A stretch of DNA of 64,000 nt, from the NCBI GenBank assembly GCA_039720395.1, contig CM077820.1, positions 50,267,425 to 50,331,424 of the forward strand. Direction: 5' to 3'. Shown in pieces: positions 1 to 10,933 of the stretch. The translations under genes and the position numbers were made by a program. A model generated the notes under the pieces. It did not search any database, was not told the DNA's origin, and was given only the letters and a program-made list of their open reading frames with translations. Every line of letters begins with the position of its first letter. The first letter of the stretch is position 1. The DNA comes from Liquidambar formosana. Taxonomy: Eukaryota; Streptophyta; Magnoliopsida; Saxifragales; Altingiaceae.

Positions 1-482
1 TAATAAATTTTTGTATGTGGGATTTTTAAAAAGTCATCTATCTTATAAGACCTATAGGTATTATCTTGCAATTTGTTCAATAAGTCATTAACTCTTAAAT
101 TTAAATAAATAAAACACCTAATCAATTTACCCATGAAGAGGCTTTCATAGCATATTGACAGCCTTACCCTTTGAATATTTATGGCTGTTATCCCTGGGGG
201 GTTGGCAAAGTGTAATTTGCCCTAAACAAGATTGAATTGCAATGGGTTATATCCTTATTCTGATGCTAAAAAGATGTGGAGGGTCTGGACTCTTGAGTTG
301 ATTAGCACGTACACGTGGGGAGCAAACAACGGTCAGAAAAAGTGGAAAACGGTACACACACCAAGATGCTATATCCTCTCTGCCATCGATTAAAACAATC
401 CCCACTCTCAAATTTTCTTGTTTCACCTGTTCGTTTCCCGAGAAAATAACATGGAAAGAGAAACCATACAAGAAAGACACAA
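1..482 (+). pseudogene. Orphan 5' flank and start of an ERD6-like gene
   Basis: The stretch is a diverged copy of the DNA in front of the ERD6-like gene at 18477. Positions 1-120 match 17152-17273, and about 205-480 match 18230-18508. An ATG at 451 begins the same Met-Glu-Arg-Glu-Thr-Ile exon-1 peptide, but the similarity stops near 482, after about ten codons. No later transporter exon follows, so this is a truncated duplicate rather than a gene. It lacks the 945-bp element that interrupts the other copy, so it shows the empty site (CACCTAATC near 110-120). More of the duplicate may lie before the window. Confidence 0.75.
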
Positions 483-489
483 ACTTCGG

Positions 490-830
490 TATCTCATTGA
501 ATCAGCCCAAATGGTCAATAGATTATGGGCTTCTAAAAGAAATTTTGGGCCTCCCAAAATCTCCCAGATCAATTTTGCTTCCAACTAGGGTCAGTGGTCC
601 ATAAATTGCGACTTATTTTTGGTGGTCCATTATACACAAACTTCCTCAGCTACCCATATTCTACCAACCCAAGGGAAACATTGGCCGGCTTCATTTGTTA
701 TTTTTCTAGATTCATTTACAATTGAGATGTATATGACTCATTCCAGATCGATTCAACCATTAATTGGAAATGAGAAGAGAACAGTTGTTATTTTGTACTT
801 CACCATCTATATAATAATAATTACCTGCTG
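490..830 (+). repeat. Direct repeat, copy 1 of 2
   Basis: This segment is repeated in the same orientation at about 3340-3740. Shared landmarks are a stretch reading 'tcagcccaaatggtc', the phrase 'cttatttttggtggtcca', a cytosine-rich 'ctacccat..accaacccaa' part and 'cattccagatcgattcaacc'. Each copy has its own indels. The copies bracket the RPL17-bearing element. I see no coding capacity, and the short open frame at 619-837 is not convincing. Confidence 0.7.
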
Positions 831-881
831 TGAATAGTATTTAAATAATAAAAAATATATGAAAATTCGTAAATTCTCACA

Positions 882-885
<4 letters not shown>

Positions 886-912
<27 letters not shown>

Positions 913-960
913 TTTTTTTTTGGTCAGACTCTCTCTCTCTCTCTCTCTCTCTCTAGATAT
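886..960 (+). repeat. CT microsatellite with T tract
   Basis: Two (CT)n runs flank a poly-T run and a short AT run. The rest of 831-1355 is AT-rich spacer in which I see no gene. Confidence 0.9.
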
Positions 961-1355
961 ATATATACATCTTTTTTGTTGATTTAAGTCATTAGAATGG
1001 ACGCTCAAGATAATAGGTCAAAATTCCTTCCACGACTAGAAGTCATGGTAGGAATAAGAAATTGGTAGGAAACATGCATAGTAGTGAAGGCTGTGTAGAA
1101 TTCAAGAAGTGAACGTCATTATTTTTCTTTTTCCTTATTTTTTGTTGGAAAGTAAACATTCTTTATTTGTTAAATGTGAGGAGCAAATAAGTACGTAAAA
1201 TTTAAAATAAAAATATAATGGTCAACCAAAATTTTTTCTAAGATACAAACTTTTATAAATAGTATAGAATTATAGATATAGATATTGATAAAGGAAGAGC
1301 ATGTTTCTCGAGTCATTTTTTTGTTTGCTTTTTTGTTTTTTTGTTTTTGTCTTTT

Positions 1356-2832
1356 GGGAATTGGCGATTAGTCCATAATTAGGTAAAATATAAACAAGTA
1401 GTCAAGTAAGGGTTTTTGTTAACTCAATTAGTCGATGGAATGAAATTTATTTAGCAATTAGTCAACTTTATTTTTTAAATCCCTTGTTTACCCTTATTAT
1501 GCTAAGGGCACTAACTTTTTTGTTATTAATAGCCCCTTATGTAACTAACTTAATCTTTTAGTGTTCTAATTTTTAAAAGCTTATAACTTTCAATATGTAT
1601 ATATGTTTTCAAATAAAATTATATTTTTAGAACTTACTCGTCGACATCTTTTATACAAGATCCATATGGATTAGATAATTATTGAAAATATTAAAACCGT
1701 AAAATTTTACTACTTTGTAAAACTGGTGTAAAATTTTGCTACTTTGTAAATTTTACTACTATATAAAGCTGTAAAATTTTATTATTTTGGCATGATCAAT
1801 TTTATAAAATTTTAATATTTTGTAAAAGCATTAAATAGTAAATTTTATTATTTATTTTGAATGGACAAAATAACCCTTAGGAGGAGACAACATCGAGGAG
1901 AGGGAGAAAATGCTGAAAGAGAGAAAAAGGAGTAAAAAATTTGGCCTACATTTTTATTGCACTCCTTCAGTTAATGAAAAGCTTACTTGGGCCCCACATG
2001 TATGACCTTATCCCTTCTTCTTTCTTGCTTTGTTGACTCAATGACTGCCACTTAAGAGGAAGCACCACTCCATAGAGCTTGAGACTCCTTGGACTAACTC
2101 GTTGCCAACTGAGCTTCAGGCTCCTTTTTTACTGGTTCTTCCTTTTCGAACAAAATCAACTCAGTATGGCTGGGGGATGACATATAGGGGTTAATTCTTC
2201 TATGAGCACGGTATGTGGGCCTTTGCTTCTGTGCCCGGTTTACCTGGATGCGAGATATGTAAAGCGAATCGACATTCAATCCTTTCACCTTATCATTACT
2301 CTCAGCATTCTTCAGCAAATCTTGAATGAATTTTGCTGATTTAACAGGCCAGCGTCCTTGTCCATTTGAATGCCTGTTCTTCCTCTGAGTAGTTCGTCCA
2401 ACACCACAACAGAAGCGTCGGAAGGGTATGGCCTGTTTGAGGGCCAGGACATGCTCTAAATACCTCTTCACCTTGCCCAAAGGCAACGTTCTCAAGGCAT
2501 GGGCAGTTTCCCTTGTGTTCTTGAAATGAACCTTGAGATCAGTGCCCCTGGCCTTGCATGACTTCTTGTCATTGTCTGGCTCCTTCGAGTACTTCACCAT
2601 GGCGGCGGCTGCAGCTGCTTTTGCCCAACTGAAGTAGATTGCAGGACTTTTGCTTCGAGTACGTCACTGAATTTTGTTTCAGTGGTTATGGAGGTAGAGA
2701 CTACGGGCTTTGATTTATATAAATTAAGGTTATTTTCGTTATAAACTAGAAAATGGATTAATTGAGTTAAGGGAAAAATTCATTAATTAATTACCAAATA
2801 AGTCTTATTTTGTAGACTAATGGCCAAATCCC
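1356..2832. mobile_element. Putative inverted-repeat element enclosing RPL17 copy
   Basis: The ends are imperfect inverted repeats. The left end reads GGGAATTGGCGATTAGTC (1356-1373), and the right end, read on the minus strand from 2832, is GGGATTTGGCCATTAGTC. That is 16 of 18 identical. Similarity continues inward, with a shared TTAACTCAATTA block at about 1419 and its complement near 2757. The interior holds AT-rich filler and the RPL17 copy. No transposase is seen. The right end runs into a poly-C tract, so no target-site duplication can be read. Size and long ends suggest a MULE-like, gene-carrying non-autonomous element, but the class is inferred. Confidence 0.5.
2052..2600 (-). pseudogene. 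RPL17: 60S ribosomal protein L17 (uL22) processed copy
   Basis: The minus strand encodes an intronless copy of cytosolic ribosomal protein uL22/L17, which normally lines the exit tunnel of the large subunit. It starts [10 protein letters not shown] and keeps the family blocks [37 protein letters not shown] and RINPYMS. A TAG at 2094-2096 ends the frame at 168 residues. Reading past it gives a Ser/Lys/Ala-rich tail that reaches TAA at 2052-2054, so the C-terminus was cut by one nonsense change. Other changes hit usually constant basic residues (for example FCCGVGR, where the family has an Arg). RPL17 genes normally have introns, so this is a retrocopy. No poly-A or target duplication is visible. 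It lies inside inverted repeats. A GCC-rich leader precedes the ATG. Confidence 0.88.
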
Positions 2833-3339
2833 CCCCCCCCCCCCGCCCTTTTTTTTCTCTTTTAATAAAAGGGGAATTACAGATTGGCCTGTGGCTATGG
2901 TCGAATATTTAGAGTACAAAACAATCTGATTCCAATTCCATTTTTAGTATTTAAACTATTTTAAAAGCTTCTATTCTTTTGAGGGGAAAAAAAAGGAAGA
3001 AACTATTCAAAAAAGAGGGTCTTTGTTACCATAGAGAACTATTTTTATTGTAAAGAGCTATTTTTGTACTTTGTGAGCAAAAAATAATTTTTAACTCACC
3101 AACATAATTCACTTGGGTTGGAGATGTTCTTAGTTTTTTTTTTTTTTTTCAACAGTGGGGTCTTGTTAGGTGTTTTGTAGGTGGGGTGTGTTCTTTGATC
3201 ATGTTAGAAGGTACTGATGTGAATCTCACTTCATAATCTCACTTCATTTTAATAAATTGACTTTATCTTGCTAATAAAAAATAAAAAAAAATTGTCAATT
3301 TTAATGGACACACCAAGTTTCCTCTGCATCCGGCACTAT
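2833..3339. other. Spacer without gene
   Basis: The stretch starts inside a C15 tract (2830-2844) and continues as AT-rich sequence with a poly-T run near 3128-3150. I see no coding, RNA or transposon signal. Confidence 0.6.
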
Positions 3340-3740
3340 TGTTGAGTCAACCCAAATGGTCTTAATCTCCCATATCAATTTTAATTTGCTTCCTATTAGC
3401 GTCTTTGCGTCATTGGTCCATAATTTGTGACTTATTTTTGGTGGTCCATACGACACAAACTTCCTCGGCTACCCATTCAACCAACCCAAGAGAAAGTTCC
3501 TTGAAAAAGGAAGGTAACATTCTCAACTAGAAGCTAATTTCCTTCTATTTGGGCAAAGTTTCATATATGGCTTCAATGGAAACATCAGAGTCACCAACAT
3601 CGGCTTCATTTGTTATTTTTTCCTAAATTCATTTACAATTGAGATATGACGCAGTCCAGATCGATTCAACCATTGGAAAGGAGAAAAGAATGGTTGTTTA
3701 TTTTGTCCTCCGATCTCCATCCATATAATTGATTACCTAC
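3340..3740 (+). repeat. Direct repeat, copy 2 of 2
   Basis: This is the second copy of the segment at 490-830. It contains an extra piece around 3500-3600 that the first copy lacks. It holds no gene. Confidence 0.7.
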
Positions 3741-4059
3741 CCAATGAGAAAATAGTCTCCCATTAAGGCCACTCAAATCCGGCCTCATTCATTTTGTGCT
3801 TAAGAATTAAAGATGATTGGTACGTTCAAGCACTGCTCTAGATAAAATAGCTTACGATTATTTGTGAACAAAAAAACATGTTCCTATCAAGGATAGTTTT
3901 AAGTTTTTTGGGCTCCTAAGCGAATTGTTAAAATGAGATCCTCTATATATATATATATATATAGAAGGTTGTTCAAGTGCAAGATATCCTGGATTATCCT
4001 ATTCGATCATGGCTATTCGTGGATGACACGTGCGCATTTACACGCTCGCGCATGTTGCT

Positions 4060-4548
4060 CACGGATGGCTGTGATCGTACGAGATATCTGAGATATTCCA
4101 CACATGATCAAAACTATATATATTCGAAGTATCCAAAAAAAAAAAAATTTCGTAGTACCAACATAAAGTTTGTTTGTATATCCCATTGATTTTTAATTTC
4201 TTAAGACTTTAGAAAAATATAAAATATTTTTAAGAAAAGTGGTTAAATTGTCCACTTGAAAACATTATTTTGAACAACTTAAATAATATATATATATATA
4301 TATATCCAAAATCTTTCATTAAAGTGGACATTTTGGTCAAAAATTAACAAAGATGGTAAATTGTTAAAAAATCAACTTAAACGATAGATTGTAGAAAAAT
4401 TTGTTTCTGCGAAGTTGTTCAAAATGATGTTTTATAGTAGACTACATGGTTAATTTTATAAAAACATTTTATATTTTTCATAAAACCTTGATAAATAAAA
4501 ATCATGTGGGGGTGTGCAAATAAAATTAAGTGATTACAATAACTATCC
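4060..4548. mobile_element. Foldback MITE, diverged member of three-copy family
   Basis: The core at about 4240-4440 has the same self-complementary pattern as the elements at 27966-28364 and 40267-40675. It carries a 'gtccact..gaaaacat.attttgaacaac' arm and the opposed 'gttgttcaaaatgatgttt' arm. The right end, read in reverse, begins GGATAGTTATTGTAATC, close to the family terminus. An AT microsatellite sits in the middle (about 4285-4304). The left boundary is uncertain and no target duplication was found. Confidence 0.5.
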
Positions 4549-7380
4549 TTTAAAAGAAAAAATAATAATAAAATTTAGGCCTATTGTAAGTTAGTCTTAA
4601 AATGGGACCCTAATTTTTTTTTATACCAAAATGTGAGGTGTGTTGACTTGAATTTTATAAATATATATATTATATTTATTTTGACCCTATGTTTGTAATT
4701 TCATCATAACTTATACATGTATACCATAAATACATGCACCCAACTACACCATAGCATAACCCATATGGATGCCAGACTTACCCCATTTTCCTCCCAAGTG
4801 TGCAAGCCTAAAACCCCTCCTACTCAATTTTCTTCCCCGACAACTGCAACTTTGCAAACTACCTCCGCCCTCTTTTTCTTCGGCAATTAAAATCCTATAC
4901 TAATAGGATTCTAAGAGACTATTCTTCAGCCACACCTACCCACTTTGACCCCATCTCTTTTTTCATTTGTTTTCTGGTTCGGATTTGTGTTTATATATAT
5001 AGAGGGACTCGAGACAGAGTTAGAGAGAGTGCAGCAGAGAGAGAGAAACGGAGAGAGAAAGGAGGAGATAGAGAGTGGTCTTGTGGAAATTTCTGGCTGA
5101 GCTCGTGGAGCTCTCTCGGTGAGGTAAGAACCTTACATATGTCACGTATTGTATATATAAATTTTGAACGAATAATAAAAATTTTGGATCATGAGAACCC
5201 GAAACTTTAGGCTTAAAAATGAATATGATTTTATAGGATTTTGAATGAAAAATTTATATACACACGTAGTACTCCACGTGAGTTTCTATTCGACACTTGA
5301 ATCACTGAAAACGGTTAAGAAATGAGGGAGATATTAATCATCGAAGTTGGCCTGTTGAACACACGGTGTAATCGGGTTACACAATGCAACCCGCGGGAGG
5401 TTGATGGAGACCCCATAGGACTATGATCCTGTGTGGGCGCATCCGTATACCTTACCATGTTTTCATGCATTTAAAAGTCATACGATAATTGTATGAACCC
5501 CAAATTTGACCTTTGAACTCGTCTTAGCGGGCCCTATCATGTGGGAACATTACTTGACCATTTTGACTATAGTTTGACTTTTTGGCTACATTAATATTTG
5601 TTAAAAAAATTCCAGAAAATACCAGAAAATTCCAAAAATTACAGAAAATTCCCAAAAATTATGAAAAATTCCCAGAAATTATAAAAAGTATTTTAAAAAT
5701 TATTTTGATCATTTTGGGACTGTAGTTCACTGTCAAAAGTCCAATAATAATTATTGAACACGTTTAATTTATTTTGAAAATTTACCTAAATATTACGTAT
5801 GCATAATTATCAGATTTTATTGGTCCTCGGGAAGACCCTAGGAAGCATTAGCGCTGCATTCACATTATCAATATCTATTACGTGGATTTGGATTGGTATT
5901 GCTCACAATTGAGGTAGGAAATGTGGTTTCTTTAAATTTAATATGGTGTTATTTTATAAATATGATTTTATATGCCTTAATGATGTTGTTGGATTTTCCT
6001 ACTGATTTATAACTCAATATTTTTATTATTCGTTCAAAATTTAGGAAATTTTTCAATATATCATTTGATACAAATGTTTTATATGGATGCAATTAGATAC
6101 ACGGTTATATACTCGTTTAAATGTTATTGTGAAATGTCTGTTAAATGTGTGGAATTTTCATTATACTTGGATTATGAAAAAATACTTTATCAATGTTGTC
6201 TACTTGGAAATGTTTTAGATATGGTTATTGAAACTCTAGAAATTTATCAAATGTGTTTATGAAAATATTTGGATACCTTGGATGTTTATATGATTAATGG
6301 AAATGTTTTGAATATACGGACTGGATTTGTGGACCTTGGGTCTTGGTATACGTCAAACGGGTGGGGGCATTACAAGGGCGTGGTGTCCTGCGTTGAGAAT
6401 ACTTCGCGAATAGCAAGCATGGTAAAGTGCCCTCAGGTGAAAGATTTTAAAGCCCTCGAGGAAGAACGTTGCACATGGTGTTGGATTTTCATGCTTGGCT
6501 GAACTGAGGGTTAACGTGACAACGTAACTTGTGATTAGCGACGGTTGATGCATGGTTTGATCCCATAATCTTGGGAATTGAAGATACTATGAGAAATTTT
6601 AGGAAATTAACTTAAAACCCACATAAAGTATTGGTTTGCAACTATTATTTAATTATGATTTATTAAATGATTTTAATTCATACACCTTGTATCGACACAT
6701 ATATTAATTGTATAGAATCCACATATATTTCCTATTGGGTTTCGTAACTCATTCTATTATTATTTCAGATGAACAGGTGATGAATGAGGGTTCGCCGATA
6801 ATGGATGCCTAGTTGCATGAACTGAGGAATTGGAACTTGAAGGTCACATACTAGCATAGTCATGGATGAAGATATGCGCACGTTCATTGCATAAAGATTA
6901 TGCTATTTTGATGCGTAGGCATTATTATTATCCTTGTTATTACAACTATTACTTATTGAATTTTGAATAGTTTGAATCTAGCCTATATGTGTCAAGGATG
7001 TTGGCATTTTTTAAGAATCATATATTATCATGGGCATGATGTGTGAGCATAATATTTTATGTTAATTATTTGGGTGTTATTAATGAACTGGTACAATTGT
7101 TATTTTAAAAAAATAATAAAATAACATACACGTGGACTTGACCAAGTCTTTCGTAATTTTTATATTCTGACTTATCCATATTTATACCTTTTTACTTTGA
7201 CTTTGATCCATGTGTCTACTTTCTAAATGAGCGCGTGTCATGGGGTCTAAGACGACCGCATTATTCGCATGGCCTCAAAACCGACCATATATGACGAGCA
7301 ACTGAGTTGGCAATCTCCACATTCATCGTACTCACTTTTTTCTCATTGTACGTTGTAACCTAGCTAGCTTGCGGGTGTAG
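4549..7380. other. Long non-coding stretch, possible solo LTR or ncRNA locus
   Basis: No convincing protein frame is present. Near 4988-5005 a TATATATATAG motif is followed by a purine-rich GAGA stretch (5030-5080) and a splice-donor-like GAG|GTAAGA at 5122-5130. Moderately GC-rich, non-repetitive stretches lie at about 5340-5460 and 6330-6560 within AT-rich DNA. An acceptor-like TTTCAG lies near 6765. This could be the promoter and body of a non-coding transcript or a degenerate long terminal repeat. I could not find matching ends or a target duplication, so neither is established. Confidence 0.25.
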
Positions 7381-7385
7381 GTGAT

Positions 7386-9895
7386 ATGGAGCTCTCATTT
7401 CCTTCTCCACTTCACCTTGTACTCCTCTTTGTACCTCTTTCTCTCATCGTCCTCCTCGTTTACAAACCCAAATCCTCCTCTCCAGCAAAGCTTCCACCCG
7501 GCAAAACAGGATGGCCAATTGTCGGCGAAACTTTGGAATACATTCTGGCCGGACGAAGTGGGAACCCAGAAACATTCATATACGATAGAACGCGAAAACA
7601 CTCGCCCACGGATGTATTCAAAACCTCCTTGTTCGGAGAGAAAATGGCTGTTTTCTGCAGCGCCGCCGGGAATAAGTTCTTATTCTCCAATGAGAACAAG
7701 ATTGTCACCACTTGGTGGCCGCAGTCGACCAAAAAGGTTTTGCACATCCCATCCCACATCCAAAAATCTTCCAAAGGAGAATCGAAACACGTGGCCACCT
7801 TTTTGGGTGAATTTCTCAAGCCAGAGGCCTTGCAACATTATGTGCCCATCATGGATTCTGTGGCAAAGCAACACATCGAGGAAAAATGGGCTCAAAACAG
7901 TGAAGTGAAGGTTTTTCCATTGTCAAAGAATTACACCTTTGCATTGGCTGGTCAATTGTTCATGAAGATAAATGATCCCAAGCATCTAGCCAAGGTTTCT
8001 GATCCTTTTGCTCTTGTCACCGCTGGGCTCACCTCCGTGCCTCTAAATTTCCCAGGCACAGCGTTCAACCATGCCATCAAAGCAAGCAAGATCGTTATCG
8101 AGGAGCTTGCAGGAATCATCAAACAAAGGAAAATGGAGCTTTCGGAGAAGAGAGGATCAGAGGGTATAGACCTATTGACTCGCATGCTCCTCTTTAGAGA
8201 TGAGAATGGAAAATTTATGAACGAGATAGAGATTTCCAGTCAGATTATGGGTTTACTTATTGCCAGCCATGACACCACGAGTACCGCCATCACATTCGTA
8301 CTGAACTATCTTGCAGAGTTTCCCGATATCTACAGTAAAGTTTTAAAAGGTACGGTACATGCAGTCTAGCTTTTTTTTTACAAAGGGCCGAGAGTAATGA
8401 GAGTTAATCCAAATTCTTTTGCTTGGCAAGAGGGTTAAATTTAGACTCGTCCAATGACCAAGTAAAATGGTGACAGAAGATTAAATTTAGACTCGTCCAA
8501 ATACTACGTCAGCGGTCATTCTAATGTTTCAATATAAAGGGTAATTTTCTACGGTTAGGGGGAGACGGGGTGGGTGAGGATGGAGAGGATTAGTCTGCCC
8601 ATCTTGAAGACTGGGATCCCACTCGGGTTTGGACAGATTTTTCCAAACTTGCTAAATTTATTGGCGAAAGAGAAAAGCAATGGGTAATTTAAGGCTAAGA
8701 TTTTGGTTTGCGTTGAACCTTCAAGCTTTGAAGTTTGTACTTGTGTGATTTTCCCCTAATTTAATATATATTAGGAGTAACTGCTAATATTCTTTATTTT
8801 TATTTTTGTCTAAATACGCAACCCATAATATTCCAATACATATATATATAAAATTTTGGTATGGTAAGAAACCTCTTACATCCATCGCGTCCATCCATAC
8901 ATGACATGTGTTTGCATGTACGTGCATGCTTGTGATACTCTACACATATCATTAATTAATTCTAAAAATTTATGTTTCCCTAGAGTGACACTGCTAAATG
9001 TTCTTAAGTCGAAATTTTATTTCTAATATAAAATTGGTTTGTGTTGCTCAATAGAACAAATGGAGATTGCAAAGTCCAAAGGTCAAGGAGAGTTATTGAG
9101 TTGGGATGACATTCAGAAGATGAAATATTCTTGGTGTGTGGCAAACGAAGCAATGAGATTAGCGCCACCTTCTCAAGGATCTTTTAGAGAGGCCAAAATT
9201 GACTTCACGTATGCAGGTTTTACCATTCCTAAGGGTTGGAAGGTATGTAATGATTTTGTCCTAATTCCATGAGCTAGACTATGTTTTAAGAAAAATTTTC
9301 AAGTCATCAAGTGTTGATTTTTTTATTTTTTTACACCAGCAATATACATTGGTGATTGTACTTCATACATATTCATACATAGGTAGGTTGTATGGCTTGT
9401 ACCATATATACAACTCACAAATATATGTGATACAATCCAGCAATGCATAGTATTGATGCTAATAAGATTAACACATGCTAACTTGAAAATCCCTATATAC
9501 CATAATATATATATATAGGTACTTAAAGGCAACTAAAATATATACTCATATAGTAATGGAGCTAGTGAATTACTGCTCAATCCATTTTCTTGCAGACACA
9601 TTGGACTACATATTCAACACACAAGAATCCAATATACTTTCCAAATCCAGAGAAATTTGATCCTTCAAGATTTGAAGGGAAGGGGCCTGCACCGTACACA
9701 TTTGCTCCTTTTGGGGGAGGACCACGAATGTGCCCTGGGAGAGAGTATGCCCGACTAGAAATACTCGTTTTCATGCACAATGTGGTGACAAGATTCAAAT
9801 TCAAGAAAATAATTCCAGATGAAAAGATCACATATAATCCATCGCCCATTCCAGTAAATGGTCTTCCAGTTCGCCTCCAACCTCATGAAAAATAA
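7386..9895 (+). CDS. CYP716: Cytochrome P450, CYP716 family (triterpenoid oxidase type)
   Basis: Three exons, 7386-8349, 9055-9242 and 9596-9895, join in frame to a 483-residue protein, the usual CYP716 length. Introns begin GT and end AG. The product should be an ER-anchored haem monooxygenase. There is an N-terminal hydrophobic anchor (about residues 8-26), a proline hinge [10 protein letters not shown]-helix ASHDTT (about 293-298), ExxR as E353/R356, FDPSRF, and the haem loop [10 protein letters not shown] with the ligand Cys at 430. CYP716 enzymes oxidise pentacyclic triterpene scaffolds such as beta-amyrin, CYP716A members often at C-28. The subfamily and position here are not readable by eye. 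No triterpene cyclase gene is in the window. A short open frame in exon 1 running past 8349 is intron read-through. I see no disabling change. Confidence 0.95.
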
Positions 9896-10550
9896 TTGCT
9901 ATAGTGCTTTGTAACGGAACCTTGTCCAAAACTATGTTTATTTGTAGTGTCCCCCTAATATAAACTAGCACATGGCACATGCTATATGTCTATCCGATTT
10001 TTCCATATTTCTAGAGCACCTAGTTAGCTCTTCCGAGCAATGTGCTTTTGTAGATTTCTCAATTCAATAAATTGCATGTTACCTTATTGTTGTTGTTTTC
10101 CCTCGATTTGTCCTCTGTGCGGATTAGGATAAGGATGGTGAAGAAACAGTAACAATTTTTCCCTTAATATAAGTCTTTTGATCATCAAAAAAAAAAAAAA
10201 ATTAAAAAAAAAAAAAAAAAACACCCCTTATTGATGTTTTTGATTGACTAGACCTAAAATTGTGATTTGTGAAGCATAATGCTTGTCATTGAGTGCCTAC
10301 TTTCACACAAAAAGCCTCTAGTTCTTGGACAAGTTGAAAGTTTGGTACACTATTTGATAAGAAAAACTTCCATGTAGTTATGACCTGGTTGACGTGGTGT
10401 CACAAGCTAAAAGGAAAGAAGGAAAGTGAGATTGTCAAAGTATTTTTTGGCCTTACAATCCCACTTTCCTCCTTTCCTATTAGCCTGTGACATCACGTGG
10501 CTGTCTCACAGTTACATGGAAGACTCACTCCTATTTGATATATTAAAAAA
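9896..10550. other. P450 downstream spacer
   Basis: This is the 3' flank of the P450 gene, including the AATAAA at 10066-10071 and two A-rich runs at about 10186-10220. I see no other gene. Confidence 0.6.
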
Positions 10551-10933
10551 GGGAGGGATCCGTTTACATTCGGTATAAAAATTTTAACTCTTACACCCCT
10601 CAATATCTTTTTATGGGGATAATATTTCGTCAATTCAACCGTTAGATTATGTTCTCTATTCATGCACGTCATGCGTGCCAAATTTCAAGCAAATCCGATA
10701 TCAGGAAGTATTTAATTTGTAAACTTACTTCTTTTTTTTTTAATTTATAAATGAAACTATAATTTGGGACACTTTATGAATAACTCCTAATGTCCGATTT
10801 ACTTTAAATTTGGTATGTATGACGTGTATGAATAGAAAATTTAATCAATAAAAAAATATTAAGAGGTATAAGAGTAAAAATCTTTACACCAGGGAAAAAC
10901 CCTTGAGAGAGAGAGGTTTCGTTCTGCTAAGAC

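Noticed and set aside
7460..7895. Open frames on the minus strand and in other frames across P450 exon 1
   Set aside because: They are shadows of the P450 coding frame, which has every family motif.
7386..8369. A 327-codon single-exon reading of the P450
   Set aside because: The last codons read into intron 1; the donor at 8350 and the acceptor at 9054 restore the conserved EQMEIAK continuation.
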